Source: Neisseria meningitidis
GTDB taxonomy: Bacteria; Pseudomonadota; Gammaproteobacteria; Burkholderiales; Neisseriaceae
NCBI RefSeq assembly: GCF_900638555.1
Contig: NZ_LR134525.1
Coordinates: 1,302,001-1,366,000 of the forward strand
DNA length: 64,000 nucleotides
Reading direction: 5' to 3'
Shown: one piece after another, positions 49,140 to 58,894 of the stretch
How the letters are laid out: every line of letters begins with the position of its first letter
How positions within the stretch are numbered: position 1 is the stretch's first letter
The notes under the pieces: model-generated
What the model was told of the DNA's origin: nothing
What the model saw: the letters and a program-made list of their open reading frames with translations, nothing else
Databases searched by the model: none
Translations under genes and position numbers: made by a program

Positions 49140-51565
49140 ATGTCGGCACAAACCGATCCGGGCTACTTTTTCATGCCCAACCACATTATTCTGATAGGCG
49201 CGAGCGAACGTCCGTACAGCCTGGGCGAACGCGTACTCAGCAACCTGCTGAGTACGCCCTTTCAAGGAAAAATCACCCCCGTAAACCCGCGCCACCACAC
49301 CATAGCTGGGCTTCCCGCCTACACCAGCCTCAACAAAATCCCCGGCAATGCAGACCTGATTATTGCCGTTACCCTACCCGACAGTTACGACACCCTCTTC
49401 AAAACCTGCCGCAAAAAGCAGCTCCGACACATCATCCTCATACAGGACTGGGACAGCCTGCCTGCCGCAGAACTGCACACCGCCGAAACTGCCATCCGCA
49501 AACACCACGGCAACGGACTCAACATCACCGCCTGCACCACCGCAGGCATCCAACTGCCCTCACTCGGACTTAACATCAGTACCCAAGACGGATACGCCGC
49601 AGGCCATACCGCCATACTGACCGGCAATGCCGCCGTCAGCCGCCAAATCGACAACATCCTGAACAAACTCCGTCAAGGCACATCCCGCCACATCAGCCTG
49701 CATCCCGGCATCAGCCCCATCACATCCGCCGATTGGCTCAACCGCTTCGGACACAGCCTGCACACCAAAACCGCCGTCCTACACCACAACCCTGAAGAGG
49801 ATCAGCGCAAACTGTTCAGCGCAATCCGCCAATTTACCCGCCATACGCCGCTGATTCTCCACATCACCTGCCGCACGACAGAAACCGACCGTGCCGTACT
49901 GCACTGCCTCGCCCGACACTGCAACTTCCTCATCAGTTTCAACGCCGACGACCTCGAAGCCGCACTGCGCGCCCAACTGTCCGACCTTCCACCCCTGTCC
50001 CGACTCGACATCCTGTCCGACACGCCTGCCGAATGGCTGAACGCGCACGCGCCAAAAACCCTCGCCCTCCACTTTCCCAACCTTCCCCACCACATCCGCA
50101 ACGGACACCTGACCGGCACACCCACACCCTCAATCTGCCACGACATCGCCTCACGTCAGCTTGCCCGCCCCGACACCCAAGCCGTCCTGACCATCCTCAG
50201 CCCCTCCGGACACGAGGATTACAAAAAAACAGCACGCGCCCTTATCCGCCTGTCCGAACAGACCGCCAAACCCCTGCTCGTCAGCAGCCCCTTTTCAGAC
50301 GGCATAACACATTTCGACACCCCCACTCAGGCAATCCGCACCCTTTCCTACCGCAACACCGCCGCCGCCCTGAAACAGGCACAGCTCGACATTGCACCGC
50401 CGCAACCGTGCCGTCTGAAAACACCGCAACCCCAAAACATCAAAAAAGCCCTCGAAGCCGCCGACCCCGCCCTAATCGCCGAAGCCCTGCACCTCCCCCC
50501 TACCGGCACACTACCCATAACGCCGTCCAATTCCAATTCGGCAGCCACCCCCTCTATGGCGACATCCTGACCGCATGCTGCAACGGACAAACCACTGCCG
50601 TACTCCCGCCGTTTACCACGCTCGACAGCCGCCACCTTGCCCGCTTTGCCGAACTCGACGGCACACAAACCCTCGACCAGTTCCTGCACACACTGACCGT
50701 CATTCCCGAATACCGCCAACACATTCTCGGCATCACCCTCAACCTCAACGGCGGACAATACAGCAGCGATTTCATCTTAAAGACACCCGAAACACACGAC
50801 ACGCCCAAACGCAAGAACACAGGCAAAGCCGCCCAAACCCTCGAACATGCCGCCGCAAAAATGCAGAGTGCCGCCGCATACCTGAAACACAAAAACCCGA
50901 CAGCCGCCGAATTTCTCCGCCACACAAGCGAAGCCGCCGCAGAACTGCTCGGCAGCAAAACCGAAACCGGAGCAGCCGTACCCAACGTACTTGCCCCCTA
51001 TCCCGCAGCACACCTCAAAACACTGTCCCTAAAAAACAACACGACCGTTACCATTACCCCCCTTTTGCCCGAAGACGCAGAAGCCAAACAGCAGTTCGTC
51101 CGCAGCCTCAGCCCCGAAGCACGGTACACACGCTTCATGACCCACACCAACGAACTGCCCGCAGCCACGTTGGCACGCCTGTGCAACCCCGACTACCACT
51201 GTGAAGCCGCATGGACGGCAAGGGATGCCGACAGCAACATCGTCGCCGTCGTCCGCCACAGCCGCCTGAACCGCAACGAATGCGAATTCGGCATCACACT
51301 GGCGGAACATATGCGCGGCAGCGGACTGGCACAGAAAATGATGGAACTCATCATCCAAACCGCCGCACAGCAAGGCTACCGGACTATGAGTGCCGACATT
51401 CTCAAAACCAATACTCCCATGATCAAACTTGCTGAAAAATCAGGATTTACCCTCAAGGAATCGGACACCGAAAAAAACCTGTACCGCGCATATCTGAACC
51501 TTGCGGCAGACAAAACAACAGAAAAAACAAATAAAAACTTGCGCACCGACCACAAAATAACCTAA
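49140..51565 (+). pseudogene. Pat-type acyl-CoA synthetase/GNAT acetyltransferase, frameshifted
   Basis: The two parts together would make an 808-residue protein of the Pat/PatZ type. A CoA-binding/ADP-forming synthetase-like region (residues 1-~450, PNHIILIGASERPYSLGERVL) is followed by an ATP-grasp-like region and a C-terminal GNAT acetyltransferase (GSGLAQKMMELIIQTAAQQGYRTM). Relatives acetylate lysines of metabolic enzymes such as acetyl-CoA synthetase. The first frame (start 49140) shifts at a run of six C (50495-50500) and stops at 50570. A seventh C would give continuous reading through LHLPPYRHTTHNAVQFQF to the stop at 51565. Either slippage or fixed loss of function; likely annotated as two ORFs or a pseudogene. 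Confidence 0.8.
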
Positions 51566-51609
51566 AATCGGCAGTTTCCATATATCCGATTTTCTCAAAA
51601 GGACTCAAA

Positions 51610-51855
51610 ATGGTAGTTATCCGTTTGGCACGCGGCGGCTCGAAACACCGCCCTTTCTACAACGTCATCGTTACTGACTCACGCAGCCGCCGCGACGGCC
51701 GCTTCATCGAACGCGTAGGCTTCTACAACCCCGTAGCCAACGAAAAACAAGAGCGCGTCCGCCTCAACGCAGACCGCCTGAACCACTGGATTGCACAAGG
51801 CGCGCAAGTCAGCGACTCCGTTGCAAAACTGATTAAAGAACAAAAAGCCGCCTAA
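51610..51855 (+). CDS. rpsP: 30S ribosomal protein S16
   Basis: 81 residues starting [30 protein letters not shown], the S16 signature. First gene of rpsP-rimM-trmD-rplS, a conserved bacterial operon. AAAAGGACTCAAA precedes the ATG. Confidence 0.97.
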
Positions 51856-51870
51856 TCCACATTTGCCGCC

Positions 51871-52380
51871 ATGACAGACACTCAAAACCGGGTAGCCATG
51901 GGCTACATCAAAGGCGTATTCGGCATAAAAGGCTGGTTGAAAATTGCCGCCAACACCGAATATTCCGACAGCCTTTTGGACTACCCCGAGTGGCATTTGG
52001 TCAAGGACGGCAAAACCATCAGCGTTACCCTTGAAGCCGGAAAAGTCGTCAACAGCGAACTCCAAGTCAAATTCGAAGGCATAAACGACCGCGACTTGGC
52101 ATTCTCATTGCACGGTTACACCATCGAAATACCCCGTGAAGCATTCGCCCCGACAGAAGAAGACGAATACTACTGGACAGACTTGGTCGGCATGACCGTC
52201 GTCAACAAAGACCATACCGTTTTAGGCAAGGTAAGCAACCTGATGGAAACCGGCGCAAACGACGTATTGATGATTGACGGAGAACACGGGCAGATTCTGA
52301 TTCCGTTCGTTTCCCAATATATCGAAACCGTCGATACCGGCAGCAAGATTATTACTGCCGACTGGGGTTTGGACTACTGA
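51871..52380 (+). CDS. rimM: Ribosome maturation factor RimM
   Basis: RimM helps assemble the 30S head and binds S19. The 169-residue protein has the N-terminal RimM domain ([17 protein letters not shown]) and the C-terminal PRC barrel ([26 protein letters not shown]). Its last base overlaps the first of trmD (TGATG), so the two are coupled. Confidence 0.95.
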
Positions 52381-53129
52381 TGCTTATCCAGGCAGTTACC
52401 ATTTTCCCCGAAATGTTCGACAGCATTACCCGCTACGGCGTAACGGGACGCGCGAACAGACAGGGAATCTGGCAGTTTGAAGCAGTCAATCCCCGAAAGT
52501 TTGCCGACAACAGATTGGGCTACATCGACGACCGCCCGTTCGGCGGCGGCCCGGGAATGATTATGATGGCTCCGCCGCTTCATGCAGCAATAGAACACGC
52601 CAAAGCACAATCTTCCCAAGCTGCAAAAGTCATTTACCTCAGCCCCCAAGGAAAACCGCTGACACACCCAAAAGCGGCAGAACTGGCAGAACTTCCGCAT
52701 CTGATTCTGCTGTGCGGACGCTATGAGGGAATAGACGAAAGACTGCTGCAAACCAGCGTCGATGAAGAAATCAGCATCGGAGACTTCGTTGTTTCCGGCG
52801 GAGAGCTTCCCGCCATGATGCTGATGGATGCGGTATTGAGGCTCGTACCCGGCGTATTGGGCGATATGCAGTCTGCCGAACAAGATTCGTTCTCAAGCGG
52901 CATTTTGGACTGCCCCCACTACACCAAACCCTTAGAATTTCAAGGCATGGCTGTTCCGGAAGTATTACGTTCCGGCAATCATGGCTTGATAGCGGAATGG
53001 CGGTTGGAACAATCGCTGCGCCGCACCTTGGAGCGCAGACCCGATCTTTTGGAAAAGCGCGTTTTAATCCCAAAGGAATCCCGCCTCTTAGAAACCATCC
53101 GGCAAGAGCAACGGGAAATCCAATCATAA
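52380..53129 (+). CDS. trmD: tRNA (guanine37-N1)-methyltransferase
   Basis: TrmD methylates G37 of tRNAs reading CNN codons, preventing frameshifts. The 249-residue SPOUT enzyme has [13 protein letters not shown] (residues 43-55), the SAM-knot segments [13 protein letters not shown] and [14 protein letters not shown]. Overlaps rimM by one base. Confidence 0.97.
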   Translation: MLIQAVTIFPEMFDSITRYGVTGRANRQGIWQFEAVNPRKFADNRLGYIDDRPFGGGPGMIMMAPPLHAAIEHAKAQSSQAAKVIYLSPQGKPLTHPKAAELAELPHLILLCGRYEGIDERLLQTSVDEEISIGDFVVSGGELPAMMLMDAVLRLVPGVLGDMQSAEQDSFSSGILDCPHYTKPLEFQGMAVPEVLRSGNHGLIAEWRLEQSLRRTLERRPDLLEKRVLIPKESRLLETIRQEQREIQS

Positions 53130-53144
53130 TTTAGGAAAAAAACA

Positions 53145-53510
53145 ATGAACCTGATTCAACAGCTCGAGCAAGAAGAAATTGCCCGTCTGAACAAAGACAT
53201 CCCCGAATTCGCACCGGGCGACACCGTAGTCGTATCCGTACGCGTCGTAGAGGGTACCCGTAGCCGTCTGCAAGCCTACGAAGGCGTTGTCATTGCACGC
53301 CGCAACCGTGGTCTGAACAGCAACTTCATCGTCCGTAAAATTTCCAGCGGCGAAGGTGTGGAACGTACTTTCCAACTGTACTCCCCTACCGTTGAGAAAA
53401 TCGAAGTCAAACGCCGTGGCGATGTCCGCCGTGCCAAACTTTACTATCTGCGCGGTCTGACCGGCAAAGCTGCACGCATTAAAGAAAAATTGCCTGCACG
53501 CAAAGGTTAA
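53145..53510 (+). CDS. rplS: 50S ribosomal protein L19
   Basis: 121 residues with the L19 core [34 protein letters not shown] and [14 protein letters not shown]. Last gene of the rpsP operon, followed by a perfect DUS terminator. Confidence 0.97.
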   Translation: MNLIQQLEQEEIARLNKDIPEFAPGDTVVVSVRVVEGTRSRLQAYEGVVIARRNRGLNSNFIVRKISSGEGVERTFQLYSPTVEKIEVKRRGDVRRAKLYYLRGLTGKAARIKEKLPARKG

Positions 53511-53526
53511 TAAGCGATTTCCCCCA

Positions 53527-53552
53527 ATGCCGTCTGAACTTTCAGACGGCAT
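53527..53552 (+). terminator. DUS inverted-repeat terminator after rplS
   Basis: ATGCCGTCTGAA and TTCAGACGGCAT are separated by only two bases; TTTCTT follows. Confidence 0.9.
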
Positions 53553-53653
53553 TTCTTATTGCTGCGATGCCGGCAAGTCAACGATATGCCTGCCCCTCAT
53601 CCACCTTGATTAACAATCACTCCCGCCTATTCAAGCATAATTTACAGACCAAA

Positions 53654-53668
53654 CGTTATACAGTATCA
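53654..53668 (+). promoter_or_regulatory. Possible Zur site before the znu operon
   Basis: CGTTATACAGTATCA matches the meningococcal Zur consensus TGTTATDNHATAACA at 12 of 15 positions. It lies about 70 bases before the first coding frame of the znu unit, near AT-rich sequence suitable for a promoter. Confidence 0.4.
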
Positions 53669-53726
53669 TATCAGCCATATAACGATAAACGCTTTACCGC
53701 CTTCCCTTTCAAAACCGCAAATCATC

Positions 53727-53831
53727 ATGACACCTTCCCTTTTACTATCAGGATTGACTTTCCGCCTCATCCTTGCCCTGATTGCCGTATCCCTTTTATG
53801 GGGCGTTTACTTTTGGGCAGTATCCGCATGA
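53727..53831 (+). CDS. 34-residue hydrophobic peptide, coupled to znuC
   Basis: A short frame MTPSLLLSGL... ending AVSA encodes one membrane-spanning segment (about residues 12-31, LILALIAVSLLWGVYFW). Its stop overlaps the znuC start in ATGA, the classic coupling arrangement. No strong ribosome binding site is visible before it. It may be a real small membrane protein of the zinc transporter or only a leader that sets znuC translation. Confidence 0.5.
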   Translation: MTPSLLLSGLTFRLILALIAVSLLWGVYFWAVSA

Positions 53832-54553
53832 GCATCATTGTCGAAAACCTGACCGTCAGCTACCGCCGCCGACCTGCCGTGCACCATGTGGACATTACTT
53901 TTGAAGAACATAGTATGTGGGCGGTTTTCGGTCCCAACGGCGCAGGGAAATCCACCTTTCTCAAATCCTTAATGGGATTGCAGCCTATCGATACGGGCAG
54001 CATCCGGCTGGACGGATTGACCCGTCAGAACATTGCCTACCTTCCCCAGCAGTCCGACATCGACCGCTCGCAGCCTATGACCGTTTTCGACTTGGCGGCA
54101 ATGGGGCTATGGTATGAAATCGGTTTTTTCAGAGGAATAAATGCCGTTCAAAAACAACGCGTTCACGAATCTTTGGAACGCGTCGGGATGCGGCAGTTTG
54201 CCGGCCGCCAAATCGCCCACCTCTCAAACGGACAATTCCAGCGTGTCCTTTTTGCCCGAATGCTGGTTCAAAACGCCAAATTCCTACTTCTAGACGAACC
54301 TTTCAACGCTGTTGATGCACGGACGACCTACGAACTTCTCGACGTATTGCAGAAATGCCATTGCGGCGGACACGCCATCATCGCCGTACTGCACGATTAC
54401 GAACAAGTCCGTGCCTACTTTCCCAATACCCTGCTGCTCGCCCGCGAAAAAATTGCGGCAGGCGCAACCGAGACCATTCTGACAGAACCCTACCTCGCCC
54501 AAGCCAACGCCAAAATGCAGCAACAGGAAAGCCCCGAGTGGTGCGCCTCATAA
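53828..54553 (+). CDS. znuC: Zinc ABC transporter ATP-binding protein
   Basis: The 241-residue ATPase powers ZnuB. Walker A GPNGAGKSTFLKSL (about residue 34), a signature of the form LSNGQFQRVLFARML instead of LSGGQ, Walker B FLLLDEPFNAVD and the switch AVLHDYEQV are present. The alternative LSNGQ signature is seen in the metal-transport (ZnuC/MntB) branch. Start at 53828 overlaps the preceding 34-codon frame; the far upstream open frame in this phase is not coding-like. Manganese is an alternative substrate in related systems. Confidence 0.9.
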   Translation: MSIIVENLTVSYRRRPAVHHVDITFEEHSMWAVFGPNGAGKSTFLKSLMGLQPIDTGSIRLDGLTRQNIAYLPQQSDIDRSQPMTVFDLAAMGLWYEIGFFRGINAVQKQRVHESLERVGMRQFAGRQIAHLSNGQFQRVLFARMLVQNAKFLLLDEPFNAVDARTTYELLDVLQKCHCGGHAIIAVLHDYEQVRAYFPNTLLLAREKIAAGATETILTEPYLAQANAKMQQQESPEWCAS

Positions 54554-54588
54554 ATGCCGTCTGAAACCATGTCCCCGTACCAAACACT

Positions 54589-55464
54589 ATGAACCCCTAC
54601 GACCTGCTTATCACACCCTTTGCAGAATTCGACTTTATGCGCTACGCCCTCGCATCCGTCTTCTGCCTGTCCCTCAGTGCCGCACCCGTCGGCGTATTCC
54701 TCGTCATGCGCCGTATGAGCCTGATAGGCGACGCATTGAGCCACGCCGTCCTGCCCGGTGCCGCCGTCGGCTACATGTTTGCCGGCTTAAGCCTGCCCGC
54801 CATGGGTTTGGGCGGCGTAGCCGCAGGTATGCTGATGGCACTGCTTGCCGGACTCGTCAGCCGCTTCACCACCCTGAAAGAAGATGCCAACTTTGCCGCC
54901 TTTTATCTCAGCAGCCTCGCCATCGGTGTAGTCCTCGTCAGCAAAAACGGCAGCAGCGTCGATTTGCTCCACCTCCTTTTCGGCTCCGTACTTGCCGTCG
55001 ATATTCCTGCCCTGCAACTCATCGCCGCCGTATCCACCCTCACACTGCTTACCCTTGCCGTCATCTACCGCCCGCTCGTACTCGAAAGCATCGACCCCCT
55101 GTTTCTCAAATCTGTCGGCGGCAAAGGCGGGCTTTGGCACGTCCTCTTTCTCGTCCTGGTCGTCATGAACCTCGTATCCGGCTTTCAAGCCCTCGGCACA
55201 CTCATGTCCGTCGGACTTATGATGCTGCCAGCCATTACCGCCCGCCTATGGGCGAAGCACATGGGCGCACTCATCCTCCTATCCGTTCTGACAGCCCTGC
55301 TGTGCGGCTTGAGCGGACTGCTCATTTCCTACCACATCGAAATTCCTTCCGGTCCCGCCATCATCCTCTGTTGCAGCGTCCTTTATCTCTTTTCCGTCAT
55401 ACTCGGCAAAGAAGGCGGCATTCTGACCAAATGGCTCAAAAACCACCGCCACCACACCACCTGA
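54589..55464 (+). CDS. znuB: Zinc ABC transporter permease
   Basis: The 291-residue protein has eight or nine hydrophobic segments, with MRRMSLIGDALSHAVLPGAAVGY near residue 48, the typical ABC-3 family loop. A DUS lies in the gap after znuC. Followed by znuA, whose own Zur-like site lies in the 76-base gap. Confidence 0.92.
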   Translation: MNPYDLLITPFAEFDFMRYALASVFCLSLSAAPVGVFLVMRRMSLIGDALSHAVLPGAAVGYMFAGLSLPAMGLGGVAAGMLMALLAGLVSRFTTLKEDANFAAFYLSSLAIGVVLVSKNGSSVDLLHLLFGSVLAVDIPALQLIAAVSTLTLLTLAVIYRPLVLESIDPLFLKSVGGKGGLWHVLFLVLVVMNLVSGFQALGTLMSVGLMMLPAITARLWAKHMGALILLSVLTALLCGLSGLLISYHIEIPSGPAIILCCSVLYLFSVILGKEGGILTKWLKNHRHHTT

Positions 55465-55495
55465 CCCCGCAAGCCGCTTGAACAAACAGGCGGCT

Positions 55496-55510
55496 TGTTT
55501 TACCATAACA
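55496..55510 (+). promoter_or_regulatory. Zur box upstream of znuA
   Basis: TGTTTTACCATAACA matches TGTTATDNHATAACA, the Zur element described for N. meningitidis, at 14 of 15 positions. It lies 30 bases before the znuA start and suggests a zinc-repressed promoter within the operon, serving znuA. Confidence 0.75.
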
Positions 55511-55540
55511 GATGTTACGTTATATCACAGGAGAACAATT

Positions 55541-56467
55541 ATGAAACACCCCAAACTCACCCTTATCGCCGCATTGCTGACCACTGCCGCAACTGCCGCC
55601 CCCCTGCCGGTTGTAACCAGCTTCAGCATTTTAGGCGACGTAGCCAAACAAATCGGCGGAGAGCGCGTATCCATACAAAGTTTGGTCGGAGCCAACCAAG
55701 ATACGCACGCCTATCATATGACCAGCGGCGACATTAAAAAAATCCGCAGTGCAAAACTCGTCCTGATTAACGGCTTAGGACTTGAAGCTGCCGACATCCA
55801 ACGTGCCGTCAAACAGAGCAAAGTATCCTATGCCGAAGCGACCAAAGGCATCCAACCCCTCAAAGCCGAAGAAGAAGGCGGACACCATCACGACCACGAT
55901 CATGACCACGACCATGACCACGAAGGACACCACCACGACCACGGCGAATATGACCCCCACGTCTGGAACGACCCCGTCCTTATGTCCGCCTATGCCCAAA
56001 ACGTCGCCGAAGCCCTGATAAAGGCCGACCCCGAAGGCAAAGTTTATTATCAACAACGCTTGGGCAACTACCAAATGCAGCTCAAAAAACTGCACAGTGA
56101 CGCACAAGCCGCATTTAATGCCGTCCCTGCCGCCAAACGCAAAGTCCTGACCGGGCACGATGCCTTTTCCTATATGGGCAAACGTTACCATATCGAATTC
56201 ATCGCCCCACAAGGTGTGAGCAGCGAAGCCGAGCCTTCAGCCAAACAAGTCGCCGCCATCATCCGACAAATCAAACGCGAAGGCATCAAAGCCGTATTTA
56301 CCGAAAATATCAAAGACACCCGCATGGTTGACCGCATCGCCAAAGAAACCGGTGTCAACGTCAGCGGCAAACTGTATTCCGACGCACTCGGCAACGCACC
56401 CGCAGACACCTACATCGGCATGTACCGCCACAACATCAAAGCCTTAACCAACGCGATGAAGCAATAA
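55541..56467 (+). CDS. znuA: Zinc-binding periplasmic protein
   Basis: The 308-residue precursor has a signal peptide of about 19 residues (MKHPKLTLIAALLTTAATA). The cluster A-I fold shows metal ligands near QDTHAYHMTSGD, YDPHVWNDP and GHDAFSYMGKRY, and has a flexible histidine/aspartate-rich loop (residues ~110-138, repeated HDHDHDH and HHHDH) typical of zinc rather than manganese binders. Also called MntC in some neisserial work. AGGAGAACAATT precedes the ATG. Confidence 0.93.
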   Translation: MKHPKLTLIAALLTTAATAAPLPVVTSFSILGDVAKQIGGERVSIQSLVGANQDTHAYHMTSGDIKKIRSAKLVLINGLGLEAADIQRAVKQSKVSYAEATKGIQPLKAEEEGGHHHDHDHDHDHDHEGHHHDHGEYDPHVWNDPVLMSAYAQNVAEALIKADPEGKVYYQQRLGNYQMQLKKLHSDAQAAFNAVPAAKRKVLTGHDAFSYMGKRYHIEFIAPQGVSSEAEPSAKQVAAIIRQIKREGIKAVFTENIKDTRMVDRIAKETGVNVSGKLYSDALGNAPADTYIGMYRHNIKALTNAMKQ

Positions 56468-56516
56468 AACCGTTTGATTGGTTTGAATTTGAAAAGGCAA
56501 AAGGCCGTCTGAAAAT

Positions 56517-56621
56517 TATAGTGGATTAACAAAAATCAGGACAAGGCGACGAAGCCGCAGACAGTACAGATAGTACGGTAAGGCGAGGCAACGCTGTACT
56601 GGTTTTTGTTAATCCACTATA
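56517..56621. repeat. Correia element (short form)
   Basis: 105 bases with normal ends. It has the same internal deletion as the copy at 34710 but the TTAACAAAAA terminal variant. Confidence 0.93.
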
Positions 56622-57082
56622 TTGCTAGAAGTGCACCGATTAAGGTTAATTAAAATACGACCCTTATCCCAATATTAAGAAAAACAGCAATCAAAATAAA
56701 CTTGATTGCTGTTTTTCAGTTTAAGCCATGAATGTAATTAGGCTCCTTATGCAGATGGCGTTACCAATAACGGCTGCTGTACGGATTGTGTATTGGCATC
56801 CACATTTCCTCCTGTCGCAGCAGTATTAGAACCGAACACAGACATAGACTGTACCAAATTATTGCCAGCATTAATATACTTGGCAAAATCTGGATTACTG
56901 ATAGCTGCATCATCAAAGACAAATGTATCTACACGATGGTTTTCACCATAGAAAAATCCGGAAATACGTACGTTGTCTTGTTCAGAAGCGCTAAGCACCA
57001 AATCACTTCCGGAACGGATAAAATGAACATCTGCTGCTTTAAATCCTTTAAAGTGCATAGTGTCAGAGTTTTTATCCACATG

Positions 57083-57190
57083 GTAATTATAGACCGTATC
57101 CTGACCGAAGCCTTTGCCGAAGACATAAGTATCCGAACCGCTGCCGCCCTCCAAGTAATCATTACCGGCACCGCCGATCAGAGTGTCGTT
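57083..57190 (-). repeat. RTX coding repeat, copy 1
   Basis: About 108 bases encoding [21 protein letters not shown] plus [15 protein letters not shown] are nearly identical to 57683-57790, exactly 600 bases away. Direct repeats within the gene allow deletion or expansion of the RTX region. Confidence 0.9.
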
Positions 57191-57682
57191 ACCGTCTTCG
57201 CCGTTCAAATGATCATTGCCTTCGCCACCATTCAGTACATCGTTACCATTATAGCCGTACAGGGCGTCGTTGCCTTCTCCTCCATCGAGCGTATCATTGC
57301 CATTGCCACTGTAGATACTGTCGTTGCCTGCATCACCATTCAGCAGGTCATCCCCGTCGGCACCGTACAGATAGTCATCGCCCAATCCGCCATTTAAGGT
57401 ATTTCCGGATTGGTAGGCATACAATCTGTCCGAACCGTCGGTGGATTGCTGTACCAGTTCTTTGACAGTGGCAACATCCAGTACTTTGCCGTTATCGAAA
57501 TGAATCTCATCGATACGGTAAGCACCTGAGCCATCGTTCTGGAAATAGGACTGAACAGTCACTTGTCCACTGTCGTCTTTTGCCTTGATAAGAAGATGGT
57601 TGCCCTCTCGGGTAAAAGTCAGCATATCGGCTGTAATACCGTCGGTAAAGCGGATGATGTCTTTGCGTCCGGTAGCGTAGTC

Positions 57683-57790
57683 GTAATTATAGACCGTATC
57701 CTGACCGAAGCCTTTGCCGAAGACATAAGTATCCGAACCGCTGCCGCCCTCCAAGTAATCATTACCGGCACCGCCGATTAGAGTGTCGTT
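57683..57790 (-). repeat. RTX coding repeat, copy 2
   Basis: Second copy of the 108-base repeat described at 57083. It differs in one or two bases only. Confidence 0.9.
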
Positions 57791-58894
57791 GCCGTCATTA
57801 CCATATAAAGAAACATTTTTATTATGACCAAAGCCTACATTTTGCAGGATATCATCTGCTTGCGTACCCGATGTTTTAGCTAATAATGCAACGGTCTCCT
57901 GACCCAACACTTTCTGGTAATCTTCAAATTTACCTGCTTTTTTTGCCTCCTCCACATAATCGGCCATTAGTCTTCGACCTTCATACCAAGAACGAAGTTC
58001 GCCATATGCAAGCATCTCGGCCAAATCCACAAAAGCTTTTTGCGGATTAGTTTCTTTGACATGGTTAAATGCTTGAACAAGACCACTAAAATCCAAAGTG
58101 AACGTATCATTTTCCATTTTGAAACTGATTTGATTCAAATATGGCTGCAAACGGGTTTGGAACAACAGGTTTTGGTAGATGTTTTTGGCGAGATGGTCGT
58201 ATGTATCGTTGGTTACTTTGACGATATTAAGCGCGTCTTCTTCGCTCATGTAATAAAGCGTGCTGGAATCCTGCCCCGTGTAGGCATCAAGCACGGCAAT
58301 GCGGTCGCGGGCGGCGTCAATAGCTGCTTTAGCTTTATCAGAAAGGGAAACTAAAGCGTTCTTTTTTAGTTGTGCTACTTGGGATGGTGTCAGTGCAATA
58401 CCTTCATTAGCCGTTTGCGTCCAATCGGTTGAAAGTCGCATTGGCGATTTTTTGCCCCAGTTCGAATCGGTTTCCGCCCATTTGTGAATCAAATTATCTA
58501 ACAATGCCAACTGTGCTTCTTTAGTTTCGGCGGCAGAATAAGCTTTCAGCATATTGGCCAAATCACCGGACAATGCGGCAGCTTCGCGCAAATCGCGCAG
58601 ACGACCAATGCCCGCAAGATTGGCGGCTTTTGCCTGTTCGGCAGTGAGTTCCACTTTGTCTTTGAAGCGGCTGTGCAGATTGTCGGCTGCTAAAAGTAAA
58701 TCCCCCATTTTTGCGGTTGTACCGTTTGTTTTGGTATAGCTGCCTTGCTGAGCCAAAGTGTTACCGTTACCGAGATTTTTATTTACATCTTTATAGGTGA
58801 GATCCAAAGATTGGATACCCAATTCTTCAAGGGTACGCAATTCATTAGCTTGGGAAATGCCGTCCTGGTTGAGATCCTGCCATACACGCAGGGT

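Larger units (their letters stand above)
56747..58894 (-). pseudogene. FrpC-like RTX protein, part after the stop codon
   Basis: This continues the RTX gene in the same phase after an in-frame TAA at 58895-58897. It begins [32 protein letters not shown], the second part of the FrpC self-processing module. Then comes a long helical region (residues ~60-320 of this part), two groups of calcium-binding nonapeptides (GGXGXDXUX, for example [16 protein letters not shown] and [16 protein letters not shown]), and a C-terminal ~80 residues that would hold the type I secretion signal. The first ATG/other start that could be used is at 58840, but a fragment started there would lack the processing module's first half. 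The gene is therefore probably inactive unless the stop is suppressed. Confidence 0.85.

Noticed and set aside
57120..57400. GGXGXD coding repeats as a DNA satellite
   Set aside because: The period is 27 bases in frame and the translation is the calcium-binding RTX nonapeptide, so the repeat is explained by protein structure.
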